In this document: positions 1-8,474 of the stretch, in pieces
Position numbering within the stretch: position 1 is the stretch's first letter
How the letters are laid out: the number at the start of each line of letters is the position of its first letter
Assembly: GCA_016719295.1 (NCBI GenBank)
Contig: JADKAF010000001.1
Location: 4,836,001-4,900,000 of the forward strand
DNA: 64,000 nucleotides
Direction: 5' to 3'
From: Planctomycetota bacterium
GTDB taxonomy: Bacteria > Planctomycetota > UBA1135 > JADKAF01
Notes under the pieces: model-generated
Told to the model about the DNA's origin: nothing
Database searches by the model: none
Seen by the model: the letters and a program-made list of their open reading frames with translations, nothing else
Program-made: the position numbers and the translations under genes

Positions 1-1040
1 TCCGCCGGCGTGATCGCCGTGGCGCGCGTGCCATCCGAGTCCATGCAGCGCACGGCGTGTATGCGCACACGCAGCGTGCCGTCGTAGGCGTAGATGCTCG
101 TTCGCCCGGGTACGAAGTCGCCGGCGACGAAGTGCAGCCAGCGCGGCGAGGTCGAGCGCACCGTCTGCAGCGCCCAGCCGCCCGCGCCATCGGTGAATGC
201 GAAGCGCGCTTCGCCGGCGGTGCGGTCGTAGAAGCAGAGATCGGTGTGCGAAGTGCCGCCGAAGTTCCCGGGCACGATGAGATCCCAGGAGCTTCGGATG
301 CCCACGTAGCCGCGGATCAGCGAGATGCCGCCGGTGCCGTTCGTCGACCAGAACTGCGCGATCCCGCGGATACGCTCGTAGAAGAAGAGATCGGTCGTGC
401 CGTTGCCATCGAAGTCACCCGGGACGATCTGGTCCCAGTTCTTCGACATCGTGGTCAGATGGCTCTGGAGCAGGATGTTGCCGCTGCCATCGGTGCGGAG
501 GAACTTCCCCTCGCCGCGTGTGCGTGAGTAGAAGAAGAGATCCGTCGTACCGCTGCCGTCGAAGTTGCCGGGGACGATCGTGTCGTATTGGTTCCAGCCG
601 GTGTTGGTGCGGAGCAGCGCGATCGAGCCGCCGGCGCCCGTCGTGTAGAAGCGCCCGATGCCGCTCGGAGCGTCGTAGAAGAGCAGATCATCCTGCGACG
701 AGCCGCCGAACTGACCGGCGACGATTTGATCCCAGCTCGTGGACCACCCGGTGTGCGTGGCGTAGGTCGTGAGCGAACCCGTCGTGCTCGAGCTCAGGAA
801 CTTGCCCTCGCCCTGGATGCGGTCGTAGAGCAGCAGGTTCTCGCCTCCGGACCCGCCGAAGTTGCCCGGGATGGCTTGATGCCAGCTCGTGCGGAACCCG
901 TTCTCCGTGGAGAGCGTGGTCAGCGAGCCCGCGCCGTTGGTGGTGAGGATCGACGCACTGGCTTGAGCGTCGGCCGCGCGAGCGGCGAGGGAAACGAGCA
1001 GCAGCGCTCCGATGGTGGAGCGGATCGGCAGGAATGGCAT
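1..1040 (-). CDS. Secreted tandem-repeat (VCBS/propeller-like) protein, C-terminus outside window
   Basis: Reading the minus strand from an ATG at 1040 gives an open frame that runs off the left edge (346 codons). The first ~25 residues form a signal peptide (hydrophobic GALLLVSLAARAADAQA). After it, a unit of about 48 residues is repeated about six times, each with a core like WDQIVPGNFDG followed by TDLFFYDR and a G-rich turn ending in F..TDG.G. This spacing resembles FG-GAP/VCBS-type beta-propeller blades in extracellular proteins. Role unknown; an exported, possibly surface or extracellular propeller is the inference. The start is supported by the signal peptide directly after the ATG. 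A palindromic repeat lies between its 5' end and the response regulator gene. Confidence 0.75.
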   Translation of the reverse strand, partial: MPFLPIRSTIGALLLVSLAARAADAQASASILTTNGAGSLTTLSTENGFRTSWHQAIPGNFGGSGGENLLLYDRIQGEGKFLSSSTTGSLTTYATHTGWSTSWDQIVAGQFGGSSQDDLLFYDAPSGIGRFYTTGAGGSIALLRTNTGWNQYDTIVPGNFDGSGTTDLFFYSRTRGEGKFLRTDGSGNILLQSHLTTMSKNWDQIVPGDFDGNGTTDLFFYERIRGIAQFWSTNGTGGISLIRGYVGIRSSWDLIVPGNFGGTSHTDLCFYDRTAGEARFAFTDGAGGWALQTVRSTSPRWLHFVAGDFVPGRTSIYAYDGTLRVRIHAVRCMDSDGTRATAITPA

Positions 1041-1104
1041 GAGGGACCTCGGAACATCTTCCGAAGGCCCCATCCGCCGACCGCACGCTCGCGTTACGCG
1101 CCAT

Positions 1105-1186
1105 CGATCAAAACGGGGTCAGACCCCTTCGCTGATCGACGCCGTCGATCAACGGAGGGGTCTGACCCCTATCTGATCGATCAGGG
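1105..1186. repeat. GGGGTCAGACCCC palindromic element, double copy (locus 1)
   Basis: Two palindromic cores, GGGGTCAGACCCC at 1115-1127 and its complement-like partner GGGGTCTGACCCC at 1157-1169, each flanked by GATC-containing arms (GATCGAC, GTCGATCA). The two cores lie in inverted orientation, so the whole unit can fold on itself. The left-hand end overlaps the stop codon of the response regulator at 1181-1183. The same element recurs at four other intergenic places in this window. It resembles REP/BIME-type repeats; no matching RAYT transposase is visible here. Confidence 0.8.
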
Positions 1187-1852
1187 GTCGAAGCGGTAGC
1201 CCACGCCGTGGACGGTGCGGAGGTGGCGGGGGTGAGCGGGGTCGGTCTCGAGCTTCTGGCGGAGCTGGAAGACGTGGGTGTCGATCGTGCGTGTCGTCGG
1301 GGCAGCGTCGCGGCCCCAGATCGCGTCGAGGAGTTCCTCCCGGCGGAAGGCGCGGCCGGGGTGCTGGACGAGATAGCGGAGGAGCTCGGCCTCTTTCGCA
1401 ACGAGGGGAGTGCGCGTGGAACCGCGGCGGAGCTCGAAGGCTTCGAAGTCCACGATGACGTCGCCGATCACGAGGCGCGCCGCGGGGGTCGTCGTGCGGC
1501 GCAGCACGGCCTCGATGCGCGCGAGCAGCTCCTGCAAGGAAAAGGGCTTCACGAGATAGTCGTCGGCGCCGAGGCGTAGGCCGAGGATGCGTTGGCGCTC
1601 TTCGCCGCGAGCGCTCGCGATCAGGATTGGCGTCGCATCGCCGCGCCCGCGGAGCTCGCGCACCAGCTCCGTGCCGTCGCCATCCGGGAGCAGCAGGTCG
1701 AGCACGATGGCCGCGACGTCGCCGCGCGCGAGCACCGCGCGTGCCGCAGCGAGGCTCGCCGCCGTGCTGACCAGGAACTCCTGCGTCGCGAAGAAGTCCG
1801 CGAGCGTCTCGCGGATCCGCTCCTCGTCCTCGACGATCAGGAGGCGCTTCAT
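1181..1852 (-). CDS. OmpR-family response regulator
   Basis: 223 residues. The receiver domain (1-~115) has the acidic pair E8/D9, phospho-acceptor D52 in VLDLLLPDGDG and conserved K102 in LVKPF. A winged-helix DNA-binding domain follows (~125-221) with the typical ending RTVHGVGYRF. The ATG at 1852 overlaps the stop of the upstream kinase gene by 4 bases (ATGA), so the two are translationally coupled. It should receive phosphate from that kinase and bind direct-repeat DNA sites; a tandem TTGTCAGG box stands upstream of the operon. The stop codon lies inside a palindromic repeat, which may act as the operon's 3' structure. Target genes unknown. Confidence 0.93.
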   Translation of the reverse strand: MKRLLIVEDEERIRETLADFFATQEFLVSTAASLAAARAVLARGDVAAIVLDLLLPDGDGTELVRELRGRGDATPILIASARGEERQRILGLRLGADDYLVKPFSLQELLARIEAVLRRTTTPAARLVIGDVIVDFEAFELRRGSTRTPLVAKEAELLRYLVQHPGRAFRREELLDAIWGRDAAPTTRTIDTHVFQLRQKLETDPAHPRHLRTVHGVGYRFDP

Positions 1853-3600
1853 CGAGTGTTCCCCGCGCGCTGCGGCAGGCGCAGCTTGAAGATCGAGCCC
1901 CCGCCTTCGCGCGGGGCGAACTCCGCCGTCCCGCCGTGCAGTCGCGCCGCTTCTCGCACCAGCGCCAGCCCCAAGCCGCTGCCCGGCTTCGTCGCCGACG
2001 AGGCACCGCGCTGGAAGGGCTCGAAGATCAGCGCGCGCTCTTCGGGCGGAACGCCAGGGCCGCGATCGAGCACCGCGAGCACGCACACGTCGCGTTCGCA
2101 CGCGACCTCGAGCTCGATCGCGCTCGAGCGCGGCGCGTGGCGCGCGCAGTTCTCGAGCAGGTTCGCGAGCGCGGTCTCGAGGAGGGCGGGGTCGAGCTGC
2201 AGAGCAGGCAGATCGCGCGGCGCGCGGATCTCGAGCTTCTGATCCGCGAGGCGGAGCGCCGCGCGCCCGGCGCGGAGCCCGCGCGCGAGCACTGTTCGCA
2301 ACGGGACCTCGCGCGGCTCGAAGGGCAGGCGCCCGCGCGAGAGCCGCGCGAAGTCGAGCACGCGCTGCACGAGCTGTGAAAGCCGCTCGATCTCGACGCG
2401 GAGCCCGCGGTGATAGCGCGCGAGCTTCTCCGGCGGGACCTTGCCGCTCGCTAGCATCTCCGCTTGCAGCGCCGCCGCGGTGAGCGGCGTGCGCAGCTCG
2501 TGCGAGACGCGGTCGACGAACTCGCTCTTCAAGCGCGCGAGCCGCGCTTCGCGGAGCGCCACGCGCAGCGCGAGCGCATGGCCGAGGAGGAACGCTAGCA
2601 GTGCCAGCGCATAGAGCGCGAGCTCCGCTCGCTCGATCCACTCGCTCGGCGGCGTGCCGCGGAGCTCGGCGCGGATTCGCTCATCGACGATACCCAAGCG
2701 CAGATGCGGCGTGCGGCGTTCTTCGCTCGCGAGTGAAGCGCTGCGGAGCTCGTGGGCGAGGGCGAGCGTCAGCACCTGCACCGCGCCGTCCTCGAGCGGC
2801 TGGAGCCACGCGAGCTCGTCGAACGGGCCCGCTTCGCGCGCCGCAGGTTCTCCCGCTTCGAGACGCTGCGCGACGCGCGCCGCCGCGGCGAGCAGGAGGT
2901 CTTCGGGTGACGACTCCAGTCCGAGCCCATGCAGGTAGGCGAGAACTTCGCTCACAGCCACCGCGGGTAGGGCGAGCTCGCCCGCGAAGAGACGCGATCG
3001 AAGTACGTGCGCCGCGCCGAGATCCTGCGCCTCGGCGGCGATGCGGGCGTCGAGCAACGCCGCGAGCGCGCGCGTCGAGAGCGGCCCAGCGCTACGCACC
3101 TCGCTCGACGCGAGCTGTGCGAGCTTCGTTCTCGCCTCCGCGTCGCGTCCCGCGGCGTGCAGCGCGCGCGCATGAGACAGCTCCGACTCGGCGCTCCACG
3201 GCGCAGCGCCCTCCGCGCGCGCCGCGTCGAAGAAGCGCAGCGCTTCGATCGGCTCGCCGCGCTGCTCCGCGGAACGCGCGAGCTCGAGCGCGAAGCTCGG
3301 GGCGGGTTCCTCCGCGCGGGGCTCCAACCACGCGGCGAAGGGACGCCACGCGCCGCTCGAGGCATCGCGCTCGAGCCGGAGCTTCTCGACGAGCGTCGGC
3401 GCGCCGAGCGACTCCTGCCAGAGTGCCTGCGCGCGCACGGCGGCCTCGGCGAGCTCGCGCTGCGTCGCCGCCTCGAGCTCGCGCGCGACGCCCTGCAGGC
3501 GCAGGGTGAGCGCGCCGAAGGCGAGCAACGCCGGCAGCAGCCATGCCAGGAGCAGCAGGCTCCACGAGGCGCGACGCGAGCTTCCCGAAGCGGGGTCCAT
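1849..3600 (-). CDS. Membrane sensor histidine kinase
   Basis: 583 residues. TM1 at ~13-34 and TM2 at ~326-348 enclose a long (~290 residue) Ala/Glu-rich periplasmic helical region, possibly TPR-like. The HisKA box has H367 in RVSHELRTPL. The ATPase domain shows the N box (LLENCARHAP), G1 (DRGPGVPP) and G2 (GSGLGLALV). It overlaps the regulator by 4 bases, forming a kinase-first operon transcribed leftwards. The ATG at 3600 leaves a short cytoplasmic leader before TM1. The signal sensed is unknown. The large all-alpha sensor region is longer than in common two-TM kinases, suggesting protein-protein or peptide sensing (inference). Confidence 0.92.
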   Translation of the reverse strand: MDPASGSSRRASWSLLLLAWLLPALLAFGALTLRLQGVARELEAATQRELAEAAVRAQALWQESLGAPTLVEKLRLERDASSGAWRPFAAWLEPRAEEPAPSFALELARSAEQRGEPIEALRFFDAARAEGAAPWSAESELSHARALHAAGRDAEARTKLAQLASSEVRSAGPLSTRALAALLDARIAAEAQDLGAAHVLRSRLFAGELALPAVAVSEVLAYLHGLGLESSPEDLLLAAAARVAQRLEAGEPAAREAGPFDELAWLQPLEDGAVQVLTLALAHELRSASLASEERRTPHLRLGIVDERIRAELRGTPPSEWIERAELALYALALLAFLLGHALALRVALREARLARLKSEFVDRVSHELRTPLTAAALQAEMLASGKVPPEKLARYHRGLRVEIERLSQLVQRVLDFARLSRGRLPFEPREVPLRTVLARGLRAGRAALRLADQKLEIRAPRDLPALQLDPALLETALANLLENCARHAPRSSAIELEVACERDVCVLAVLDRGPGVPPEERALIFEPFQRGASSATKPGSGLGLALVREAARLHGGTAEFAPREGGGSIFKLRLPQRAGNTR

Positions 3601-3630
3601 GCCGTCAATCTACGCGGCGCCGCCGCGCGT

Positions 3631-3682
3631 TTGTCAGGCCCTTGTCAGGCGCACGCCGCGCGATTTGAGATCCCGCTGACAA
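3631..3682 (-). promoter_or_regulatory. Tandem TTGTCAGG box, candidate OmpR/PhoB-type operator
   Basis: In the divergent region between the kinase operon and the HEAT-repeat gene, TTGTCAGG occurs at 3631-3638 and again at 3642-3649, an 11-bp period typical of OmpR/PhoB-family direct-repeat sites. A third half-site in opposite orientation (CTGACAA) is at 3676-3682. The position fits autoregulation of the two-component operon and perhaps control of the divergent gene. A related TGTCA tandem occurs before both heme operons. The binding protein is inferred, not shown. Confidence 0.5.
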
Positions 3683-3735
3683 CCTCGGAAGCCCATCCCG
3701 CGATCCTGCGCTCGGGCTCGAACGGGAGGACCGAC

Positions 3736-5913
3736 ATGAGCATGCTCATCACGTGGACGCTGGGGGCTCTGGCTTGGGTGCCGGCGCAGGACGAAGGGCG
3801 CGCGGCGGCGGTGCGTGCGCAGCTCGAGAAGGACGTGCAGGGGAAGGCGCCGGCGGCGCAGGCGCCCGCACAGCTGCAGGGTGCCGCTGGGCAGGAGGAT
3901 CCGATCCTCGCGCTGCTGCTGCAGCTCGAGCAGGATCCGAGCACACCGGCCATGAACGCGCGCACGAAGCTGCGGCAGCTCGGCAGCGCCGTGCGCCCGA
4001 TCCTGCCGCGCTACCTCGGGCAGCTCTCGCCGATCGCGTTGCGCGGGACGCTGCAATTCCTGCTGGAAGAAGCGCCCGATGCCGAGGCGATCGCGGCTCT
4101 CGAGCGCCTGATGGGCGGCGCGGATCCCGTCGCTCGAGTCGTCGTGGCGCGCTGCCTGGACGAAGTGCGCGGACCGGCGCGCGCGGGGCTGATCGATCGC
4201 GCGCTCGCGAGCGCCGATGCGCGCGTGCGCTACGAGGCGCTGCGCGCGCTCGGCCGTGTGGAGCAGATGGATCCGCGCCTCGCGACGGCGGTCGGTGAGC
4301 TCGCGCGTTCGGAGAACAGCGAGGAGCGGCGCCTCGCGGCCGAGCTCTGCGGATCGATCGCACTGCGCGAGCGGAGCGAGGTCGGAGCCATCATCGATGC
4401 GCTCGTTGCCGACGCCGAGCTCGAGGTGCGGCGCATGGCGATCGAAGCGTGGCTGGAGCGCTCGGCGAAGGCGACCGAGGCCGACGCCCTCGCGTTTCGC
4501 GAGCGCCTCGCGGGAGAGGTCGAGCGCCAGGTCTTCTTGCGCTCGGTGTACTCACGCGAGAGGCCGTGGCCGCAGCTCTACGATCGAGATCGAGAGATTC
4601 TGGCGCGCTGGAATCAACATGAGATCCAGCAAGTCGTGCGACGTCACAGCAAGTCACTCGATCCGGAAACCTTGGTCGCCTGTGCTGCGGCGTCATCGCA
4701 AGCTTCGAACGACGTCTTTGCCGAGCTCGATCGGCGCGCGAGCCCCGTGGGCGTGGATCTCGCGCTCTCCGAGTTCGAGAGCGCGCCAAACCGAAGCAAC
4801 CTGTTCGAGTACGTGCGCAAGCTGGCGCCGGAACGTCTCGTGCCGCTCGGGAAGCGCTTGATCGCCAACCACTGGACTTGGGCGTTCTACGAGTCGCGCG
4901 CCGATGCCGATACCGTGCGCGCCGCGCTCGACTTCATGCGCAGCTATCGCCAAGGGCACGATGCGCGCGGGCTCCAACGCATCGTGCGCGATCGCAGCGA
5001 CGCCTCGTGCTTCGAAGCTCTGCTCGAAGCGGTTCCGCCGCGCGAGCCGAATGACTCTGATGCACCCTGGACGGGCGCGGTGCGCGCCGCGCTCGTGCGG
5101 CTCGCGGGACCCGAGCAGCTCGCGATCGTGCTGCAGCGCTGCACGGAGATCGATGCGGAGACGCTGCAGAACCTGCTCGACGCGCTGCGTCCGCACTGGA
5201 AGCCGGAGCACGCGCCGCTGCTGGTGGCCGCGGGCGAGCGCTATATCGCGAGCCGGAGCCTCCTGCACAGCGGTCTCGGCGACGTACTGGCAACCCGAGT
5301 GGGGCCCCCGGGGCGCGCGGCGCTGCTCCGCTTCGTCGAAGCTGCGACCGAGAGCGCCGCGTTCGGCGCCTGGCGAGCCTTGATCCGTTCGGCCGCCGCA
5401 GAGGAGCAGCGCGCCTTGCTGCTCCGTTCACTCGCTCCCAGCACTCCGCCGAAGCTCGCCGAGGAAGCGCTGGAGACTTACGCGGCCGTGATCGCCGCGG
5501 ATGCCGAGCTGTGCAGTCTCGCCACGCCGTGGTTCGCGCGCGGTCTGGCCACCGACGTTCTCACGGATGGCTGGCCTCGGCTGGTACCGCCCGAAATGCG
5601 CAGCGCCGAGGTGCGGAAGCTCGTGGCCGCTCTGCGCTCGAGCAAGCGAGACGATGTCCGCGAAGCCGCCGTACTTATGCTCGGCTACCTCCGCGGCCCG
5701 GAGGTCGTCGCCGAGATCGCGCCGTTCCTCGACGATCCCGCGACCAAGAACAACGCGATCCAAGCGCTCCAGCAGACCGGTGAGCGCGACGCCGTTCCGT
5801 TGATCATCGAGTGCCTGCGCGATCCGAGCGAAGAAGCCCGCGCCTTGGCCAAGCAAGCCCTCGAAGCGCTCGAGCTCTACTTCCAAGCCAAGGAGCGCTG
5901 GGAGAAGCGCTGA
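3736..5913 (+). CDS. Secreted HEAT-repeat protein
   Basis: 725 residues from the ATG at 3736, preceded by GGGAGGA as a good ribosome site. The N-terminus is a weak signal peptide (MSMLITWTLGALAWVPAQ). The rest is helical, Ala/Leu/Glu/Arg-rich, with HEAT-type units such as ALERLMGGADPVARVVVARCL and EVAEIAPFLDDPATKNNAIQALQQTG near the C-terminus. HEAT solenoids are scaffolds; no catalytic motif is seen. It is divergent from the two-component operon and may share its control box. A perfect 39-bp hairpin starts 5 bases after the stop. Longer upstream in-frame extension exists but would overlap the kinase gene and lacks a ribosome site. Confidence 0.8.
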   Translation: MSMLITWTLGALAWVPAQDEGRAAAVRAQLEKDVQGKAPAAQAPAQLQGAAGQEDPILALLLQLEQDPSTPAMNARTKLRQLGSAVRPILPRYLGQLSPIALRGTLQFLLEEAPDAEAIAALERLMGGADPVARVVVARCLDEVRGPARAGLIDRALASADARVRYEALRALGRVEQMDPRLATAVGELARSENSEERRLAAELCGSIALRERSEVGAIIDALVADAELEVRRMAIEAWLERSAKATEADALAFRERLAGEVERQVFLRSVYSRERPWPQLYDRDREILARWNQHEIQQVVRRHSKSLDPETLVACAAASSQASNDVFAELDRRASPVGVDLALSEFESAPNRSNLFEYVRKLAPERLVPLGKRLIANHWTWAFYESRADADTVRAALDFMRSYRQGHDARGLQRIVRDRSDASCFEALLEAVPPREPNDSDAPWTGAVRAALVRLAGPEQLAIVLQRCTEIDAETLQNLLDALRPHWKPEHAPLLVAAGERYIASRSLLHSGLGDVLATRVGPPGRAALLRFVEAATESAAFGAWRALIRSAAAEEQRALLLRSLAPSTPPKLAEEALETYAAVIAADAELCSLATPWFARGLATDVLTDGWPRLVPPEMRSAEVRKLVAALRSSKRDDVREAAVLMLGYLRGPEVVAEIAPFLDDPATKNNAIQALQQTGERDAVPLIIECLRDPSEEARALAKQALEALELYFQAKERWEKR

Positions 5914-5918
5914 CCCGC

Positions 5919-5999
5919 GAAACCGAACGTACGGTGCCAGAGCAATTTTCTCCGGTTAGCAACCGGAGAAAATTGCTCTGGCACCGTACGTTCGGTTTC
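5919..5999. repeat. Perfect 39-bp inverted repeat (hairpin)
   Basis: Arms at 5919-5957 and 5961-5999 are perfect reverse complements separated by only 3 bases (AGC). The arms contain CCGAACGTACGGTGCC and the A/T-rich AGCAATTTTCTCCGG, unlike the GC-rich surroundings. It lies directly after the HEAT gene stop and 17 bases before the isomerase-like gene. It could act as a terminator, but such a long perfect stem is more like a small palindromic mobile unit. It is distinct from the GGGGTCAGACCCC family. Confidence 0.9.
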
Positions 6000-6015
6000 C
6001 TAGGATCTCCGCGCC

Positions 6016-7533
6016 ATGGGACAACGCATCGCGCTCTTCTGGCCCGGCGACGCCCGGGACATTCCGAACCAGCTCGCTCTCCCGAACGTCGAGGAGGCGA
6101 CGCAGCAGATGGAGCGCGCGTTGCGCGCGCTCGGACACGCGCCGTATCGCGTGGAGGGCTTCCTCAGCAAGCCGCACCATGCGATCGAGAAGCTCGGTCC
6201 GGTGCAGGACCCGATGATCGGGATGTGCGTGCACTGGCTCTACGGTCCGCACACCTGCGACGGCGTGGTCGGGAAGGAAAACCCGCTGCTGCTCGCGAGC
6301 AACTTCAGCGGCAAGTGGCCGGGCTTGGTCGGGCTGCTGAACACGGGCGCGTGTCTCGAGAGCCTCGACCGCCCGTTCTCCCGCGCCTGGACCGACGCGC
6401 CGGATTGGACGAAGGATCCGCAGTTCATGGCCCGCCTCGAGGAGTGGGTGAGCTCGGGCCGCATCCGCTACTCCGAGTCCGCGATCCGCTTCCACGCCGC
6501 GGTCTCGCCGCAGGCCGCCGCCCGCGCGGCGAAGGTGGCACGGGGCTTCCGCGATCGGCGCGCCTTGGTGCTCATGCTCGGCGACACCTCGATGGGCATG
6601 ATCAACGGCTACTTCGGTCCCCGGTTGCTGAACCGCCACGGCTTCACCGAGCACAAGGTTGACCAGTGCTGGATCGTCGATCGCGGCCGCCGGATCCCCG
6701 ATCACCGGATCGAGGAGGCGTTCCGCTTCGTGCAGGAGAAGGGAGTGACCTTCCACTGGGGTGAGCACGACGCCGAGGACTTCACGCCCGAGTCGACGAA
6801 GGAGCAGCTCCGCGACTACCTCGTGGTGAAGGATCTGGTCGAGGAGTTCCGCGCCGACTGCCTGGGCTGGCAGTACCAGCTCGGCATGATCCCGCTCCGC
6901 CCGCCGAGCGACTTCGCCGAGGGCCTCTTCAACTCGAGCTGCCGCCCCGAGACGAACGGCGACACCATCGCCTGCGCCACGGAAGCCGACCAGGGCAACG
7001 TCCTGCCCATGGAGATGCTGAAGCGGCTCCTCACGGCGAAGGGCCTGCACCAGGCGGTCATGTTCCACGACGTCCGCTGGGGCGCCGAGCACGAGGGCCG
7101 CTTCCTCTGGGTGCTGCTGAACAGCGGCTCTTGCGGCGCCTACGCCTTCAACCACGATCCGCACACCCTGAAGGGCGCGCACACCTACCGCCAGCCGCGC
7201 CTCTACTTCCCGACCCCCGGCGGCTCCTTCGCCGGCGAGTCGCTCCCGGGTGCTATGACCTGGGCGCGCGCCTACGTGAAGCAGGGGACGCTCTGGATGG
7301 ATGTCGGCCGTGGCGAGGTGGTCCGCCTGCCGCCCGCGGTGCGCGACGCTTGGTGGAACGGCACCACCCGCCAGTGGCCGTTCATGGCGGCGGACATGGG
7401 GATCGGCCGCGACACCCTGATGGCGCACTACCTCTCGAACCACGTCGCCGTGGCGTACGGCGACGTCTTCGAGGAGATGGTGGCGCTCTCTCAGGAGCTC
7501 GGCTTCCGCACCAGGATCCTGGCCGAGCGCTGA
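6016..7533 (+). CDS. L-fucose/L-arabinose isomerase-like protein
   Basis: 505 residues. The sequence looks like the sugar isomerase fold of FucI/AraA: an N-terminal Rossmann-like part (RIALFWPGD...), a middle part with VLMLGDTSMGMINGYFG, and a C-terminal part with GEHDAED, EADQGNVLPMEML and a conserved MFHDVRWG/HDPHTL stretch that may supply metal-binding Glu, Asp and His. Ketose-aldose isomerisation of fucose or a related sugar is the likely reaction, with Mn2+ as the known cofactor of the family, but the exact substrate cannot be read. There is no signal peptide, so it is cytoplasmic. It appears monocistronic, starting right after the long hairpin. Confidence 0.65.
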   Translation: MGQRIALFWPGDARDIPNQLALPNVEEATQQMERALRALGHAPYRVEGFLSKPHHAIEKLGPVQDPMIGMCVHWLYGPHTCDGVVGKENPLLLASNFSGKWPGLVGLLNTGACLESLDRPFSRAWTDAPDWTKDPQFMARLEEWVSSGRIRYSESAIRFHAAVSPQAAARAAKVARGFRDRRALVLMLGDTSMGMINGYFGPRLLNRHGFTEHKVDQCWIVDRGRRIPDHRIEEAFRFVQEKGVTFHWGEHDAEDFTPESTKEQLRDYLVVKDLVEEFRADCLGWQYQLGMIPLRPPSDFAEGLFNSSCRPETNGDTIACATEADQGNVLPMEMLKRLLTAKGLHQAVMFHDVRWGAEHEGRFLWVLLNSGSCGAYAFNHDPHTLKGAHTYRQPRLYFPTPGGSFAGESLPGAMTWARAYVKQGTLWMDVGRGEVVRLPPAVRDAWWNGTTRQWPFMAADMGIGRDTLMAHYLSNHVAVAYGDVFEEMVALSQELGFRTRILAER

Positions 7534-7633
7534 TCGACACTTGCCAAGCGAGGCGCGAAGCCGGACTCTCTCCCGCCTCTCACCTCGGCGCGCCCCCGTC
7601 GCGCGCTCGTTTCCCCGTTGAGGACTTGGAGTC

Positions 7634-8386
7634 GTGGCGAAGAAGAAGAACGCGAAGAAGGCGGCTGCTGCACCGGCGAAGCCGACGAAGAAGGGCAAGG
7701 CTGCTGCAGCCGCTGCGAAGAGCAACGCAAAGGCTGCTCCGAAGAGCGCGAAGGCCGGCAAGGCCGCTGCCGCGCCGAAGAAGGCGGGCAAGTCGGCGAA
7801 GGCCGGCAAGGCGTCCAAGCCTGCGAAGGCGGCGAAGCCCGCGCAGAAGAAGAGCAAGAAGGCGGACCCGATCCCGAAGGGCTTCGCCACCGTGAGCGCG
7901 CACCTCGTCGTCGCGGGTGCGGCCAAGGCGCTTGAGTTCTACACCAAGGCCTTCGGCGCGAAGTCGAAGGGCAAGATGATGACGCCCGATGGTCGCGTCG
8001 CGCACGCCGAGATCCAGATCGGCGACAGCCGCGTCATGCTCTGCGACGACTTCCCCGAGTGGAACGGCGGCGTCGCGCGCGCCGCGTCCGCGCTGAGCGC
8101 GACACCGGTGACGCTGCATCTCTACGTCAAGAACTGCGACAAGGTCTTCGAGCAGGCCGTCGCCGCCGGCTGCCAGGTCGTCATGCCGCCGATGGACGCC
8201 TTCTGGGGCGATCGCTACGGCAAGCTGAAGGATCCCTTCGGCCATGAGTGGTCCGTCGCGACGCACACGAAGGACATGACCATGAAGCAGATGGAGAAGG
8301 CGATGGCGCTGGCGATGAGCGCGCCCGAGTGCCAGCCTGAGGCCGCGGCGGAATCGGCTTCGGCCGACGCGCCGGCGGCGAGCTGA
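7634..8386 (+). CDS. VOC/glyoxalase-like (PhnB-type) protein with histone-H1-like N-terminal tail
   Basis: 250 residues starting at GTG 7634. Residues 1-~77 are almost only Lys and Ala with Pro and Gly (repeats like KAGKAAAAPKKAGKSAKAGK), the composition of histone-H1-like bacterial tails. Residues ~83-215 form a VOC domain of the PhnB-like type: FATVSAHLVVAGAAKALEFY at its start, HAEIQIGDSRVML in the middle, and WGDRYGKLKDPFGHEWSVATH at the end. A short Glu/Ala tail follows. The VOC part may bind a metal or act as a small-molecule binding protein; the basic tail may hold it on DNA or RNA (inference). A bidirectional terminator follows. Confidence 0.75.
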   Translation: MAKKKNAKKAAAAPAKPTKKGKAAAAAAKSNAKAAPKSAKAGKAAAAPKKAGKSAKAGKASKPAKAAKPAQKKSKKADPIPKGFATVSAHLVVAGAAKALEFYTKAFGAKSKGKMMTPDGRVAHAEIQIGDSRVMLCDDFPEWNGGVARAASALSATPVTLHLYVKNCDKVFEQAVAAGCQVVMPPMDAFWGDRYGKLKDPFGHEWSVATHTKDMTMKQMEKAMALAMSAPECQPEAAAESASADAPAAS

Positions 8387-8405
8387 TCCTACCGCGAGGA
8401 ACTCC

Positions 8406-8459
8406 GGAACGCAGAAGGCGGTGGCGCTCGGATCGAGCGGCCACCGCCTTCTGCGTTCC
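8406..8459. terminator. Bidirectional hairpin between convergent genes
   Basis: Arms of 20 bases at 8406-8425 and 8440-8459 are perfect reverse complements (GGAACGCAGAAGGCGGTGGC), and the loop itself pairs further (GCTCG/CGAGC). It lies between the stop of the VOC gene and the stop of the convergent propeller gene, the expected place of a shared terminator. It has no strong U-tract. Confidence 0.8.
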
Positions 8460-8474
8460 TACGCCGTGCGGCGT

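Noticed and set aside
2601..3509. Long Arg/Ala/Pro-rich frames opposite the histidine kinase (and many similar ones elsewhere)
   Set aside because: High GC makes long shadow frames; their composition is Arg/Ala/Ser-rich and they overlap genes with clear family motifs.
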